A model generated the notes under the pieces. It was not told the origin of the DNA and searched no databases. It saw only the letters and a list, made by a program, of their open reading frames with translations. From contig NZ_BNBC01000021.1 of the NCBI RefSeq assembly GCF_014654675.1, positions 72,375 to 115,994 on the forward strand: a stretch of 43,620 nt of DNA, written 5' to 3'. This DNA comes from Streptomyces spiralis (GTDB lineage Bacteria; Actinomycetota; Actinomycetes; Streptomycetales; Streptomycetaceae). The position numbers were made by a program, and so were the translations under genes. Below, piece by piece: positions 29,966 through 38,436 of the stretch (position 1 is the first letter of the stretch; every line of letters begins with the position of its first letter).

Positions 29966-32749
29966 GTGTCCGGCACGCGGTTCCGGATCCTGGGCCCGCT
30001 GGAGATCACCGGTCCCGAGGCCGGGAGCGGTCCCGAGGACGGCAGCGGAAGCGGTCCCGGGGGCGAGAGCGGAAGCGGTACCGACGCGGGGGGCTCGTCC
30101 ATCTCGTACACCCCGCGCGCGGCCAAGCTGCGCGTGGTGCTCGGCACCCTGCTGGTCCGGGCGAACGAGGTGGTCTCGGTCGACACCCTCATCGACGAAC
30201 TCTGGCCCACCGCACCGCCGCGCACCGCGACGACCACGCTCCAGGTGTACGTGTCCCAGGTGCGCAAGCTGCTGCGGTCGGCCGACCCGCGCCACGGGCA
30301 GGACGCGCTGGTCACCCGGAGCCCCGGGTATGTGCTCCGGGCCGTGGGCGAGGAGCTGGACGCCGCCGTGTTCGAGGAGGTGTCCGAGCGGGGCAGACGG
30401 GCCCTCGCGGCGGGCGACTTCGCCTCGGCGTCCCGGCTGCTGCGGCGGGCGGTCGGGCTGTGGCGCGGACCCGTGCTGTCCGACACGCCGCACGGGCCGC
30501 TGCTGGAGAGTGCCGCGGTGCGGCTGGCCGAGGCGCGGATGACCGCCCTCGGGGAGCGCATCCAGGCGGACCTGCGGCTGGGCCGGCACCACGACCTCGT
30601 CGGCGAACTCCAGTCCCTGACCGCCGAGCATCCCCTGCGGGAGGACCTCCGTCTGCATCTGATGGTGGCGCTGTACCGCTGCAGCCGGGCGGCCGAGGCG
30701 CTGGAGGTCTACGGCGTCCTGCGCCGCACCCTGGTGAACGAGCTGGGCATCGAACCGGGGCCGCGGTCGCAGCGGTTGCACCGGCGCATCCTGGAGGGCG
30801 ATCCGGCACTCCTCCATCCCGGGGGCGAGCCGCAGGCACCCGCCGGGCGGGCGGCCGGGGAGGGGCCGGCCGAGGGTCGGGCGGCCATGGGTCGAACGGC
30901 CGTGCGCCGAGCGGCCGTGGACCGGGCGGCCGTGGACCGGGCGGTCATGGGTGAGGTGACCGGCCCTGGATCGGCCCACCACGGTGACGGGTGTCTGCCC
31001 GGCGCCGATCCGTCGTTCGTCGGGCGGGGCGCCGAGCTGGCCGAGGTGGAGCGGATGCTCCGGGAGGACCCGGGGGCGGTCCGGGTGGCCGTGACCGGGA
31101 TGCCGGGCATCGGCAAGACGGCCTTCGCCGTGGAGGGGGCCCATCGGGTCGCGGATGACTTCCCCGACGGGCGGTTCTTCCTCGAACTGCGTCCGTCGGA
31201 CGACCGGACCCCGCTGACGGCCGACGAGGCGGTCCGGCTGCTGCACGATGTCGTACGCCGCGCCGACGGCACCGCGGACGGCGGCCCGCGGGAGTCGCTC
31301 GCCAGCCGCCGGATGCTGCTGGTACTGGACGGGGCGGACTCCGCCGCCCAGGTCAGAGAGGTGCTCGCCGCCGCGCCGGGCAGCGCCGCGCTGATCACGG
31401 GACACCGGGTGCCCGCCGGGATCGACGGGCTGCGGACGGTCGTGCTCGGCGCGCTGACGGCCGGGGAGGCGCGCAGGATGTTCGACGGCGCGGCGGAGCC
31501 GTCGGCCGTCGCGGAGATCGTCGAACTGTGCGGGGGTCACCCGCTGGCGCTGCGGATCGCGGCGGGGCTGCTGGGCGCCCGCCCGCACTGGACGGCCGCC
31601 GCGCTGGCGGCGCGACTGCGGGACGAGCGCACGCGGTTCGGCGTGCTGCGCACGGGTGATGTCCAGGTGCGGGGGCACCTGCTGGCGGCGTACGCGTCGG
31701 GTGCGGGCGCCGAGCGGCGGGCTTTTCGGCTGCTGGGGCTGCTGCCGCCCGGGGAGTTCGCGCCCGGGCACGCCGCCGCGGTGCTCGGTCTGTCCGAGGG
31801 CGACGCCCTTGATCTGGTGGAGGGCCTGGTCGACGCGGGGCTGCTGGAGGTGGCACCCGGCGGCGGCTACCGGCTTCCGGAACTGCTGCGGCTCCTGGCC
31901 GCCGAGGAACTGTCCGCCCGGGAGGACGCGGCGACGGTACGGGCGGCCACGGAGCGGATGTGCGAGGCGTACGCCCCCCAGGCCGAGGCCCTGACGACGA
32001 CCGGCCCGGGGCCGGTGCCTGTGCCGACGGCGGCGGCGGTTCACGTGCATCCCGTACGTTCCGTGCGCACCGCACATCCCTTACGTCCTGTCCCGGCCCG
32101 GCTGGCGCGCGTGGCGTACGAGGCCGGGTTGTGGGAGCTGACCGTGCGGCTGGCGGGGGGCGTTGAGCCGGAGGGTGGCGAGGAGGACGCGGAGGGCGTG
32201 TGCGCGCTGGCCCTGGAGGCCGCGCGGCGGTGCGGCGACCGTACGGCCGAGGCGCGGATGCTGCGGGTGCTCGGGGATCTGGCGTGGCAGTGGCGGCGGC
32301 CGGGTCCGGCCCGCGAGCACTACGAGCGGGCCTGGGCGGTCGCGGACGACGCGGGCGCGCGGGAGGAGGCCGGGCGGGCGCTGGTCGGCCTGGCCGAGCT
32401 GTGTCTGGACACGGGCGCGGCGCCGGAGGCGGCGGAGTTGTTGAGGTCGGCGGTCACGGCGATGCCGGCGCCGGAGCATGTGCGGGGCCGGTACGAGGCC
32501 TGCCGGGCGCTGGCCCTGGTGGCGCTGGAGTCGGAGGGGCCGGACGCGGCGCGGGTCTGGTTCGGGCGGTGTCTGGATCTGGCCCGGGAGCTGCGGGACG
32601 TACGTCTGGAGGCGTACGCGCTCCGCTCGCTGCGGGCCCTGCACGCGCCGGGGTCGGGCGGGGCCGGGCAGCCGCTGGAGACGCGGCCCGGCGTGTGGCG
32701 GCTGCGCCCTCGCTTCAGCGGCGCTTCGGCGGCGTGGGCGAGCGTGTGA
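29966..32749 (+). CDS. SARP-NB-ARC-TPR pathway activator (AfsR-like), with TTA codon
   Basis: A 927-residue regulator starting at GTG 29966. It begins RFRILGPLEI, then a 34-residue Gly/Ser/Glu low-complexity insert (about residues 15-48), the rest of the OmpR-type winged helix (LRVVLGTLLVRANEVVSVD), and a BTAD domain (about 130-275) ending LVNELGIEPGPRSQRLHRRI. A repetitive linker precedes an NB-ARC ATPase domain with Walker A GMPGIGKT (378-385) and Walker B-like MLLVLDGAD. The C-terminal third is TPR-like. Codon 706 (32081-32083) is TTA, read only by the bldA tRNA-Leu, so full-length protein should appear late in development. SARPs activate antibiotic genes by binding 11-bp-spaced direct repeats. 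It is likely the main activator of this locus. Confidence 0.92.
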   Translation: MSGTRFRILGPLEITGPEAGSGPEDGSGSGPGGESGSGTDAGGSSISYTPRAAKLRVVLGTLLVRANEVVSVDTLIDELWPTAPPRTATTTLQVYVSQVRKLLRSADPRHGQDALVTRSPGYVLRAVGEELDAAVFEEVSERGRRALAAGDFASASRLLRRAVGLWRGPVLSDTPHGPLLESAAVRLAEARMTALGERIQADLRLGRHHDLVGELQSLTAEHPLREDLRLHLMVALYRCSRAAEALEVYGVLRRTLVNELGIEPGPRSQRLHRRILEGDPALLHPGGEPQAPAGRAAGEGPAEGRAAMGRTAVRRAAVDRAAVDRAVMGEVTGPGSAHHGDGCLPGADPSFVGRGAELAEVERMLREDPGAVRVAVTGMPGIGKTAFAVEGAHRVADDFPDGRFFLELRPSDDRTPLTADEAVRLLHDVVRRADGTADGGPRESLASRRMLLVLDGADSAAQVREVLAAAPGSAALITGHRVPAGIDGLRTVVLGALTAGEARRMFDGAAEPSAVAEIVELCGGHPLALRIAAGLLGARPHWTAAALAARLRDERTRFGVLRTGDVQVRGHLLAAYASGAGAERRAFRLLGLLPPGEFAPGHAAAVLGLSEGDALDLVEGLVDAGLLEVAPGGGYRLPELLRLLAAEELSAREDAATVRAATERMCEAYAPQAEALTTTGPGPVPVPTAAAVHVHPVRSVRTAHPLRPVPARLARVAYEAGLWELTVRLAGGVEPEGGEEDAEGVCALALEAARRCGDRTAEARMLRVLGDLAWQWRRPGPAREHYERAWAVADDAGAREEAGRALVGLAELCLDTGAAPEAAELLRSAVTAMPAPEHVRGRYEACRALALVALESEGPDAARVWFGRCLDLARELRDVRLEAYALRSLRALHAPGSGGAGQPLETRPGVWRLRPRFSGASAAWASV
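30875..30949 (+). repeat. Five 15-bp in-frame repeats in the SARP linker
   Basis: Five consecutive 15-bp units (first at 30875, last 30935-30949) encode [G/R/D]RAAV-like pentapeptides between the BTAD and NB-ARC domains. They keep the frame, so copy number could vary without loss of function. Confidence 0.7.
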
Positions 32750-32753
32750 GGAC

Positions 32754-32787
32754 GTCTGTCTCAGGCGTCTGTCTCAGGCGTCTGTCT
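32754..32787 (+). repeat. Two and a half 13-bp repeats between the two regulator genes
   Basis: GTCTGTCTCAGGC is repeated at 32754 and 32767, with a partial third copy from 32780. It fills most of the 52-base spacer between the SARP stop and the next ATG, just before its ribosome site. It may affect coupling or hold an operator. Confidence 0.65.
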
Positions 32788-32801
32788 GCAAGGGGGTCTG
32801 G

Positions 32802-35132
32802 ATGTCCGTGACACGGTGGGCACCTCCCTGCCCGGTGACGGAGCTCATCGGGCGGGAGCGGGAACTCGTCACTCTGCACGGCCGGTTGACCGATCCGGGC
32901 GTCCGGCTCGTCACGCTGACCGGGCCGGGCGGGGTCGGCAAGAGCAGGCTGGCCGTGGAGGCGGTGCGTGCGGTCGGGGCGGAGTTCTCCGGCGTGTGGA
33001 CGGCCGGGCCGGCGACGGATCTCCGGTCGGCGGGTGAGGCGCTGCGGTCGACAGGCGGGGACCTGCCGTCGGTCGGTGAGGCGGTCGCGGGCGGGGCGGC
33101 GGGGCGGCCGCTTCTCGTGCTCGACGACGCCGACCTGGGCGTCCGTTCCCCCGCCGAGGCCGTCGCCGCGCTGCTGACCGAGGTTCCCGGGCTGGTGGTG
33201 CTCGTCACCGCGCGGGAACCGCTGCGGGTGCCCGGAGAGCGGCTGGTGCCGGTCGGGCCGCTGCCCGTGCCCGGGCCCATGGCCCGGCCCGGGCACGGGT
33301 TCGGGTCCGGGCCCGGGATCGGGGGTGACGGCGCCACGGAGCCGGACCCCGACGAGCTGCGGGAGTTCGCGGCGGTGGCGCTGTTCGAACGGCGTGCGCG
33401 GGATGCCGATCCCTCGTTCGCGCTGACCGCGGAGAACGGCCGGGCCGTGGCCGCTCTGTGCACCCTGCTGGACGGGCTCCCGCTGGCCGTGGAGCTGGCC
33501 GCCGGACGGTCGCGGCTCTTCCCGCCGCACACCCTGCTGGCACGGCTGCGCCCGAACACCACCGTGCTCGCGGGCGGATCCGCGAACGCGCCGGAGCGCC
33601 ACCGTTCACTGGCGGCGCTGGCCGCGTCGGCCCTCGCCGGACTGGACGGCACCGCCCGGGAGGTGCTGGAGCGACTGGCGGTGTACGAGCGGGGGTTCGG
33701 ACTGTCCATGGCCGAGCCGGCCGTCGAGGCCGTGCTGGAGACGCTGCTGGAGCGCGGGCTGGTCGTGGCGGTGGACCAGGAGGACATGGGGGACATGGGG
33801 GAGCCGTGCTTCGCCGTTCCCGAGCCGGTCCGGTCGTACTGCCGTGCCGAGGCCACGTCCGCCGGGCGGGCGGATGCCGCCCTGGACGCGCATGCCGGGC
33901 GGTACCGGGAGCTGGTCGCGGCGGCCGGGCCCCGGCTCGCCGGGACGGAGCAGGTGCGGTGGCTGCGGATCCTCGAGGCCGAGGGGCCGAACGTGACGGC
34001 CGCACTGCACCGCCTGCGCGAGCGCGGCGACGGCGAGGCGGTCGCGGCGATGACGCTCGGCTGCCGGCTGCCGTGGCTGGTGCAGGGGCGGCTGCGGGAG
34101 GGCCTGAACCGGTGCGACGAGGTGACGGAGGAACATCCCGGGCTGCCGGAGGCGGTGCACGCCCGGCTGGCCGACATGGCGGGGACCTTCGCGCTCGCGC
34201 TGGGCGACCCTCAGGAGGCGGTACGCCGGCACCGCCGGGCGATCGCGCTGGCGAAGAGCTCCGGCGACCGGCGGCAGGGCGCGCTGGCCTCGGCACATCT
34301 GGGGGTGGCGCTGCTCGCGGCCGGTGAGCCGCAGGGCGCGCACCCGGTCCTGGTCACCGCGCTGAGCACGCTGGAGTCGCTGGGGCTCACCGGGCCCGCG
34401 GCCCAGACGGCGGCCGCGCTCGCGGCGGTGCTGCGCGCCGACGGGGGGCGGCGCAAGGCGCAGGAGCTGCTGGACCGGTCGCTGGAGTCGTTCCGGCGCA
34501 TCCGGGACGCCCGGGGGCTGGCCGGTGCGCTGCGGATCGTCGCGTCGATGGCGCTGGAGGGTGAGGAGCCGGAGCGGGCCGACCGGGCGCTGCGGGAGAG
34601 TCTGCGGCTGTACGAGTCGATCGGGGAGCGTACGGAACTCCCCGGTCTGCTGGAGGAGTTCGCGCTGCTGCTGCGGCGGGTCTCGCCCGGGCAGCAGCCC
34701 CGTATGGTGCGGCTGCTGGCGGCGGCGGACCGGCTGCGCGCCTCACTGGGCGCGCAGGTGCGGGACGAGGCGCGCAGCCAGGCGGAGCGGGCGCGCACCG
34801 AGTTGAGCGCGCGGCTCGGCTGGACGGACTTCGCCACCGCGTGGGCCGAAGGGGTGCGGATGCCGCCGCGGACGGCCGTCGCGGAGGCCCTGTCGGCACC
34901 GGCGCCCGCGCGGCGCGCGGCGGACGCCCCGGCCGCGGCGGACCGGCCACCGCTGACACCCCGGCAGGTACAGGTCGCCCTGCTGGTCGGCGAAGGACTG
35001 ACGAACCGCCAGATAGCGGCCCGGCTGGACCTCTCGGAGTGGACGGTGGTCAACCACGTACGCCAGGTGATGCGCCGACTGGGCTGCACCTCACGGGTGC
35101 AGGTGGCCGGGGCGGTGGGGCGGTGGGCATGA
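32802..35132 (+). CDS. NB-ARC-type ATPase regulator with C-terminal LuxR HTH
   Basis: A 776-residue regulator starting at ATG 32802 with AAGGGGG upstream. Walker A GPGGVGKS is at residues 41-48, and a Walker B-like LLVLDDADL near 105-113. The middle (about 370-690) is TPR-like helical repeats. The C-terminus (about 718-776) is a LuxR/NarL helix-turn-helix: LTPRQVQVALLVGEGLTNRQ, then IAARLDLSEWTVVNHVRQV. The N-terminal GRERELVTLHGRLTDPGVRL region is typical of Streptomyces ATPase-LuxR regulators. A Gly/Pro repeat insert is present near residues 155-175. It lies just downstream of the SARP gene, and its stop overlaps the ligase-like gene start by 4 bases. Confidence 0.88.
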   Translation: MSVTRWAPPCPVTELIGRERELVTLHGRLTDPGVRLVTLTGPGGVGKSRLAVEAVRAVGAEFSGVWTAGPATDLRSAGEALRSTGGDLPSVGEAVAGGAAGRPLLVLDDADLGVRSPAEAVAALLTEVPGLVVLVTAREPLRVPGERLVPVGPLPVPGPMARPGHGFGSGPGIGGDGATEPDPDELREFAAVALFERRARDADPSFALTAENGRAVAALCTLLDGLPLAVELAAGRSRLFPPHTLLARLRPNTTVLAGGSANAPERHRSLAALAASALAGLDGTAREVLERLAVYERGFGLSMAEPAVEAVLETLLERGLVVAVDQEDMGDMGEPCFAVPEPVRSYCRAEATSAGRADAALDAHAGRYRELVAAAGPRLAGTEQVRWLRILEAEGPNVTAALHRLRERGDGEAVAAMTLGCRLPWLVQGRLREGLNRCDEVTEEHPGLPEAVHARLADMAGTFALALGDPQEAVRRHRRAIALAKSSGDRRQGALASAHLGVALLAAGEPQGAHPVLVTALSTLESLGLTGPAAQTAAALAAVLRADGGRRKAQELLDRSLESFRRIRDARGLAGALRIVASMALEGEEPERADRALRESLRLYESIGERTELPGLLEEFALLLRRVSPGQQPRMVRLLAAADRLRASLGAQVRDEARSQAERARTELSARLGWTDFATAWAEGVRMPPRTAVAEALSAPAPARRAADAPAAADRPPLTPRQVQVALLVGEGLTNRQIAARLDLSEWTVVNHVRQVMRRLGCTSRVQVAGAVGRWA

Positions 35133-36889
35133 CCAGGGCGCACCCGGAAGGCGGGTCGACGTACCCGGGAGGCGGATCGGCGTACCCGAAAGGCGGATCC
35201 ACGTACCTGGTCGGCGAGTCGGCGCCGCCGGAAGGCGGACTGGTGCCGCCCGCGGAGGTGGCCGCGCGGTTCCGCGAGGAGGGGTGGTGGCGTACGGGGA
35301 CGTTCCTGGACGATCTGTACCGGGGCGCGGCGCGTGCACCCGACCGGGCGGCGATCGTGTCGGAGCGGATCCACCGGGGCGCCGGGCGGCGCCTCGTCAC
35401 GGTCACCTATGCGCAACTCGCGCTGTACACCGACCGGTTCGCCGCCGCGCTGGCCTCGCTCGGGGTCGGTGAGGGCGCCCCGGTCGCGTACCAGCTGCCC
35501 GACTGGTGGGAGACCGCCGCACTCACGCTGGCCTGTATGCGCCTGGGCGCGGTGGCGGTGCCGGTGCTGCCCACCGTGCGGGCCCACGGGCTGCGGCGGA
35601 TCCTGGAGGGTTCACGGGCCCGGGTCTGCGTGGTGGCGGACGAGTGGCAGGGCTTCGCGCACGCCGAGGCGCTGTCCGACATGGCCGGGGACGTGCCCTG
35701 GCTGCGGCACCGGGTGGTGATCGGTGACGCGGCCGCGACGGGTGCGGTCGACTTCGGGTCGTACTTCCTGCGCACCCCGCACGAGCGGACACCGGCGGGC
35801 CGGGCGGCGGCGCTGCGGCCCGGTGCCGCCGACCGGGTCTGCCTGATGATCACCGTCATGGGGCTCGGCGACGCCTACCGGGCGGTGCTCCACTCCCCCA
35901 ACACGCTGTACGCGAACATCGGCGCGCAGACCGATCCGGCGGGCCCCGGCAGGCGCCCGGGAGAGGTCTTCCTCAGCGCGCTGCCGCTGACCTCGCTGGC
36001 CTCGCTGCTGTACACCGTCTGCTGGCCGCTCGCGGTCGGCGGCACCGGTGTGTACCAGGACGTGTGGGACGCGGGACGGTGGCTGGACCTGATGTCCTCG
36101 GCGGGCGTCGACCAGGCGTACGCCGAGCCGGTCTACTGGCAGGAGGTGCTCGCCGCGCGGCAGGAGCGGCCCAGGGACCGCGGGGCGCCGCGGCTGCTGC
36201 TGTCGGGGGGCCGCACCAGTACGCCGCCGGAGCTGTTCGACGGGCTGCGGGAGGCGCTGGGCGCGCAGGTGCTGTCCGTGTGGGGGGCGCCCCAGCTCGG
36301 CATGGGCACGCTCAGCCCGCAGCCCGGCCGGGTGGGCGGGCGTCCGCTGGCGGGGCTGGAGGTGTGCGTGGACGAGGGCGGGTCCCGGCTGCGGGTGCGG
36401 GGACCGTCGGTGTGCCTGGCGACGTGGTCGTACGGCAGTCCGGCGCCGGTGGCCACGTGGGCCGGCGGGGACGGCTGGCTGGACACGGGTGACCTGGCGG
36501 CGCCGGACACCGACGGCGGGGTGCGGGTGCTGGCCCGGGACGGCGGGCGGACCGGGTCCATCTTCATGGTGCCGGTGGCGGAGGTGGAGGAGCGGCTGCT
36601 GGCCCATCCACGGGTGCGGGAGGCGGCGGTCGTCGCCTACACCGACCCGGTGCACGGGGAGTTGCCCTGTGCGGTGGTGGTGCCCGCTGTCGCGGCCGAT
36701 CCGCCCGGTCCGGCGGAGATACGGGAGCATCTGACCGGACTGGGCATCGCGGAGGCGTTTCTGCCCACCCGCCTGGAGATCGTCGGCGCGCTGCCACGTG
36801 GGGAGGGGGGCGAGGTCCGGCGGGACGTGCTGCGCGGCTGGCTGGGCCGGCTCCGAGCGGGCGCCCCACGGCCCGCGCCCGACGCCTGA
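35129..36889 (+). CDS. Acyl-adenylate ligase homologue with degenerate catalytic motifs
   Basis: A 586-residue ANL-superfamily protein starting at ATG 35129, overlapping the regulator stop by 4 bases. The fold resembles AliA-type CoA ligases (YQLPDWWETAALTLACMRLG). Key motifs are altered: A3, normally TSGTTGxPKG, reads TVMGLGDAYR (242-251); A5, normally YGxTE, reads WGAPQ; and A10 reads PRGEGGEVRRD, with Glu562 replacing the catalytic Lys. The Asp of motif A7 (LDTGDLA) remains. ATP activation of an acid is therefore unlikely. It may be a pseudoenzyme that binds an acyl ligand, or use different chemistry. Residues 8-28 consist of three 7-residue repeats. It probably belongs to one operon with the AfsA-like, SARP and LuxR genes. 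Confidence 0.82.
   Translation: MTRAHPEGGSTYPGGGSAYPKGGSTYLVGESAPPEGGLVPPAEVAARFREEGWWRTGTFLDDLYRGAARAPDRAAIVSERIHRGAGRRLVTVTYAQLALYTDRFAAALASLGVGEGAPVAYQLPDWWETAALTLACMRLGAVAVPVLPTVRAHGLRRILEGSRARVCVVADEWQGFAHAEALSDMAGDVPWLRHRVVIGDAAATGAVDFGSYFLRTPHERTPAGRAAALRPGAADRVCLMITVMGLGDAYRAVLHSPNTLYANIGAQTDPAGPGRRPGEVFLSALPLTSLASLLYTVCWPLAVGGTGVYQDVWDAGRWLDLMSSAGVDQAYAEPVYWQEVLAARQERPRDRGAPRLLLSGGRTSTPPELFDGLREALGAQVLSVWGAPQLGMGTLSPQPGRVGGRPLAGLEVCVDEGGSRLRVRGPSVCLATWSYGSPAPVATWAGGDGWLDTGDLAAPDTDGGVRVLARDGGRTGSIFMVPVAEVEERLLAHPRVREAAVVAYTDPVHGELPCAVVVPAVAADPPGPAEIREHLTGLGIAEAFLPTRLEIVGALPRGEGGEVRRDVLRGWLGRLRAGAPRPAPDA
35150..35212 (+). repeat. Three 21-bp in-frame repeats at the ligase-like N-terminus
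   Basis: Units at 35150, 35171 and 35192 encode GGSTYPG, GGSAYPK and GGSTYLV. The repeats lie before the ANL fold begins, so they form a flexible N-terminal extension. Confidence 0.7.
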
Positions 36890-37214
36890 GCGCAGGGATC
36901 CTTGTGTCGCACGCGCGGCCCGCCCGCGGGGTCCCGTCCGGCCCTCGGGCATCACCCGGCGCAGCGGCCGGCCACATGGTGGGCGAAGGCCCTAGGTGCG
37001 CCGGTCGGGGGCGGTGGCCGACGGGCCCGGCGCAGAGCGTGCCTCACGTGTGAACCGCGGTGCAGGGCATGCCTCACGCGTGGACAGGGGGCCGGGCGCC
37101 GAGGTCCCGGAGGCCGGGGCCTCGGGTGGCTCACGCGCTCCGGCCGCCGGGCCCGGACCGGCATTCCGGCATCACCCGGCGCTCCGGCGAACAACTTGGT
37201 CGGCGCCTCGGGCA
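36890..37214. other. Non-coding spacer with decayed copies of a gene end
   Basis: 325 bases between convergent genes. The segment 36947-37021 is a degenerate copy of 37208-37312, the 3' end of the polyprenyl-synthetase-like gene: shared GGGCATCACC, GGCCGGCCAC, TGGTGGGCGAAGG and GGGGGCGGTGGC strings in the same order. A shorter third piece begins near 37165. On the leftward strand, part of it still reads FAHHVAGR like the true C-terminus. It looks like duplication followed by decay. Confidence 0.6.
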
Positions 37215-38186
37215 TCACCTGGTGGTGTGGCCGGCCACGTGGTGGGCGAAGGTGGTCAGTTCGGTGCGCCAGTCGGGCGGGACGGGGGCGGTGGCGGCCG
37301 TGGTGGTGGCGCGGTGGAGGAGGGTGGTGATGGACTGCTCGGCCTGTTCGCGGGCGTGGCCGCCGAAGACGACCTCGCGGAGGAACTGGGCGTCCGTGTC
37401 GTAGCCGGGACCGCCCTCCAGGAAGCCGCGCAGCCGCCAGGCGGCGTGCAGGGCGGAGGCGTACTCCTCGTACACGGCGACCAGGTCGGCGCGGCCGGCG
37501 AGCGAGGCGCCGATCAGGAGGGCGTGGTGGAGGCCGTACCAGCCGGCGGCGCAGCCGCGTGTGCAACCGGTGATGCAGCGCTCGGGCCAGGGGTCGTCGA
37601 GGTACTCGGTCGCGGCGGCGACATCGGCGTGCGCGCCGATCACCCGCTCCGTGCGCAGGTCGTCCCAGAGCTCCCGGACGCTGTGCGGCAGCCGGGCGGC
37701 GAGGCGGTCCGCGTAGGCGAGCGCCAGGTCGCCGGCGAGCACTGCGGTGCCCTCGCCGAAGCGGCGGGACTCGCCGCGCCAGCCGTTGCGTTCGTGCTCG
37801 GCGGCATGGCTGATGTGCAGGGTGGGGATGCCGCGCCGCATGGGCGCGTTGTCGTGCACGTCGGCGCGGATCATCAGACAGGTGTCGAGGAACTCCAGCG
37901 CGACGGCGGCCGTCACGGCGGCGTCGGCGGCGGGGCCGTCGGGATCACCGCCGGCGGCGAGGAAGCCGTTGAGGCAGATGACGGGCCGCACCCGGTCCAC
38001 GCCGGCCTGCACGAGTTCGGTGACGCCGACGACGAGGGCCGTGGAGCGCGGCTCGGCCGTACGCCGGCCGCGGTGTTCCTCGGTGAGCAGTGAGCGCAGC
38101 CTTTCCTCGACCCGCTGCAGCATGCCTTCGCGCAGGCGCGCGGGCGTTGCGGGGGGCCGCCGCCGCGGATGTGCGGATGTCGTCAT
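37215..38186 (-). CDS. Polyprenyl-synthetase-like protein with degenerate Asp-rich motifs
   Basis: A 323-residue all-helical protein starting at ATG 38186 (MTTSAHPRRRPPATP) with GGGAGGG 8 bases upstream. The isoprenyl diphosphate synthase fold is recognisable: DRVRPVICLNGFLAAGG (64-80) stands where KxxRP occurs, RADVHDNAPMRRG (107-119) where the first DDxxD and RRG occur, and GEGTAVLAGDLAL (144-156) follows. The first motif lost one Asp (A108). The second Asp-rich motif, normally FQLRDDxxG, reads WRLRGFLEG (250-258) with no Asp. So chain elongation with Mg-bound diphosphates is improbable in canonical form. It could be a pseudoenzyme or a terpene-synthase-like variant. It is convergent with the ligase-like gene, and has an 11-bp-spaced repeat array upstream. 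Confidence 0.75.
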   Translation of the reverse strand: MTTSAHPRRRPPATPARLREGMLQRVEERLRSLLTEEHRGRRTAEPRSTALVVGVTELVQAGVDRVRPVICLNGFLAAGGDPDGPAADAAVTAAVALEFLDTCLMIRADVHDNAPMRRGIPTLHISHAAEHERNGWRGESRRFGEGTAVLAGDLALAYADRLAARLPHSVRELWDDLRTERVIGAHADVAAATEYLDDPWPERCITGCTRGCAAGWYGLHHALLIGASLAGRADLVAVYEEYASALHAAWRLRGFLEGGPGYDTDAQFLREVVFGGHAREQAEQSITTLLHRATTTAATAPVPPDWRTELTTFAHHVAGHTTR

Positions 38187-38339
38187 GGTCTGCCCTCCCG
38201 GTGGGCTCCGGCTCGTACCGAGCCTTCCGGGAGCGCCGCGCCGGGTCCATAGGGCGTGGGGCAGGACCAGGGTGGGGCAAGGGGGGCGGGGCGGGAATGC
38301 GACAGGAGTCTGCCGGGGCCGTCCGCCCCGGCGGGAGAA

Positions 38340-38405
38340 CTGCCGTGAGCCTGCCAAGGGTTGACGGTGAGTTTGCCATGGGGTTGCCAAGGGGTTGCGG
38401 CCCCG
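38340..38405. promoter_or_regulatory. 11-bp-periodic direct repeats, candidate SARP binding array
   Basis: On the + strand six consecutive 11-bp blocks start at 38340, 38351, 38362, 38373, 38384 and 38395. Five carry the motif (C/T)TGCC or TTGC at the block start: CTGCCGTGAGC, CTGCCAAGGGT, a weak TGACGGTGAGT, TTGCCATGGGG, TTGCCAAGGGG and TTGCGGCCCCG. SARPs bind heptamer direct repeats at 11-bp intervals. The array is about 150-220 bp upstream of the polyprenyl-synthetase-like gene, somewhat far, and directly behind the LAL stop. I cannot assign a -10. Confidence 0.5.
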
Positions 38406-38436
38406 GTCCCGTCACCCGGGCACGGGCCCGGCCCCC

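Noticed and set aside
36952..37566. 204-residue leftward frame in the spacer, as a separate gene
   Set aside because: It is mostly the shadow of the prenyl-synthetase-like gene; its end only echoes that gene's C-terminus through the decayed duplication.
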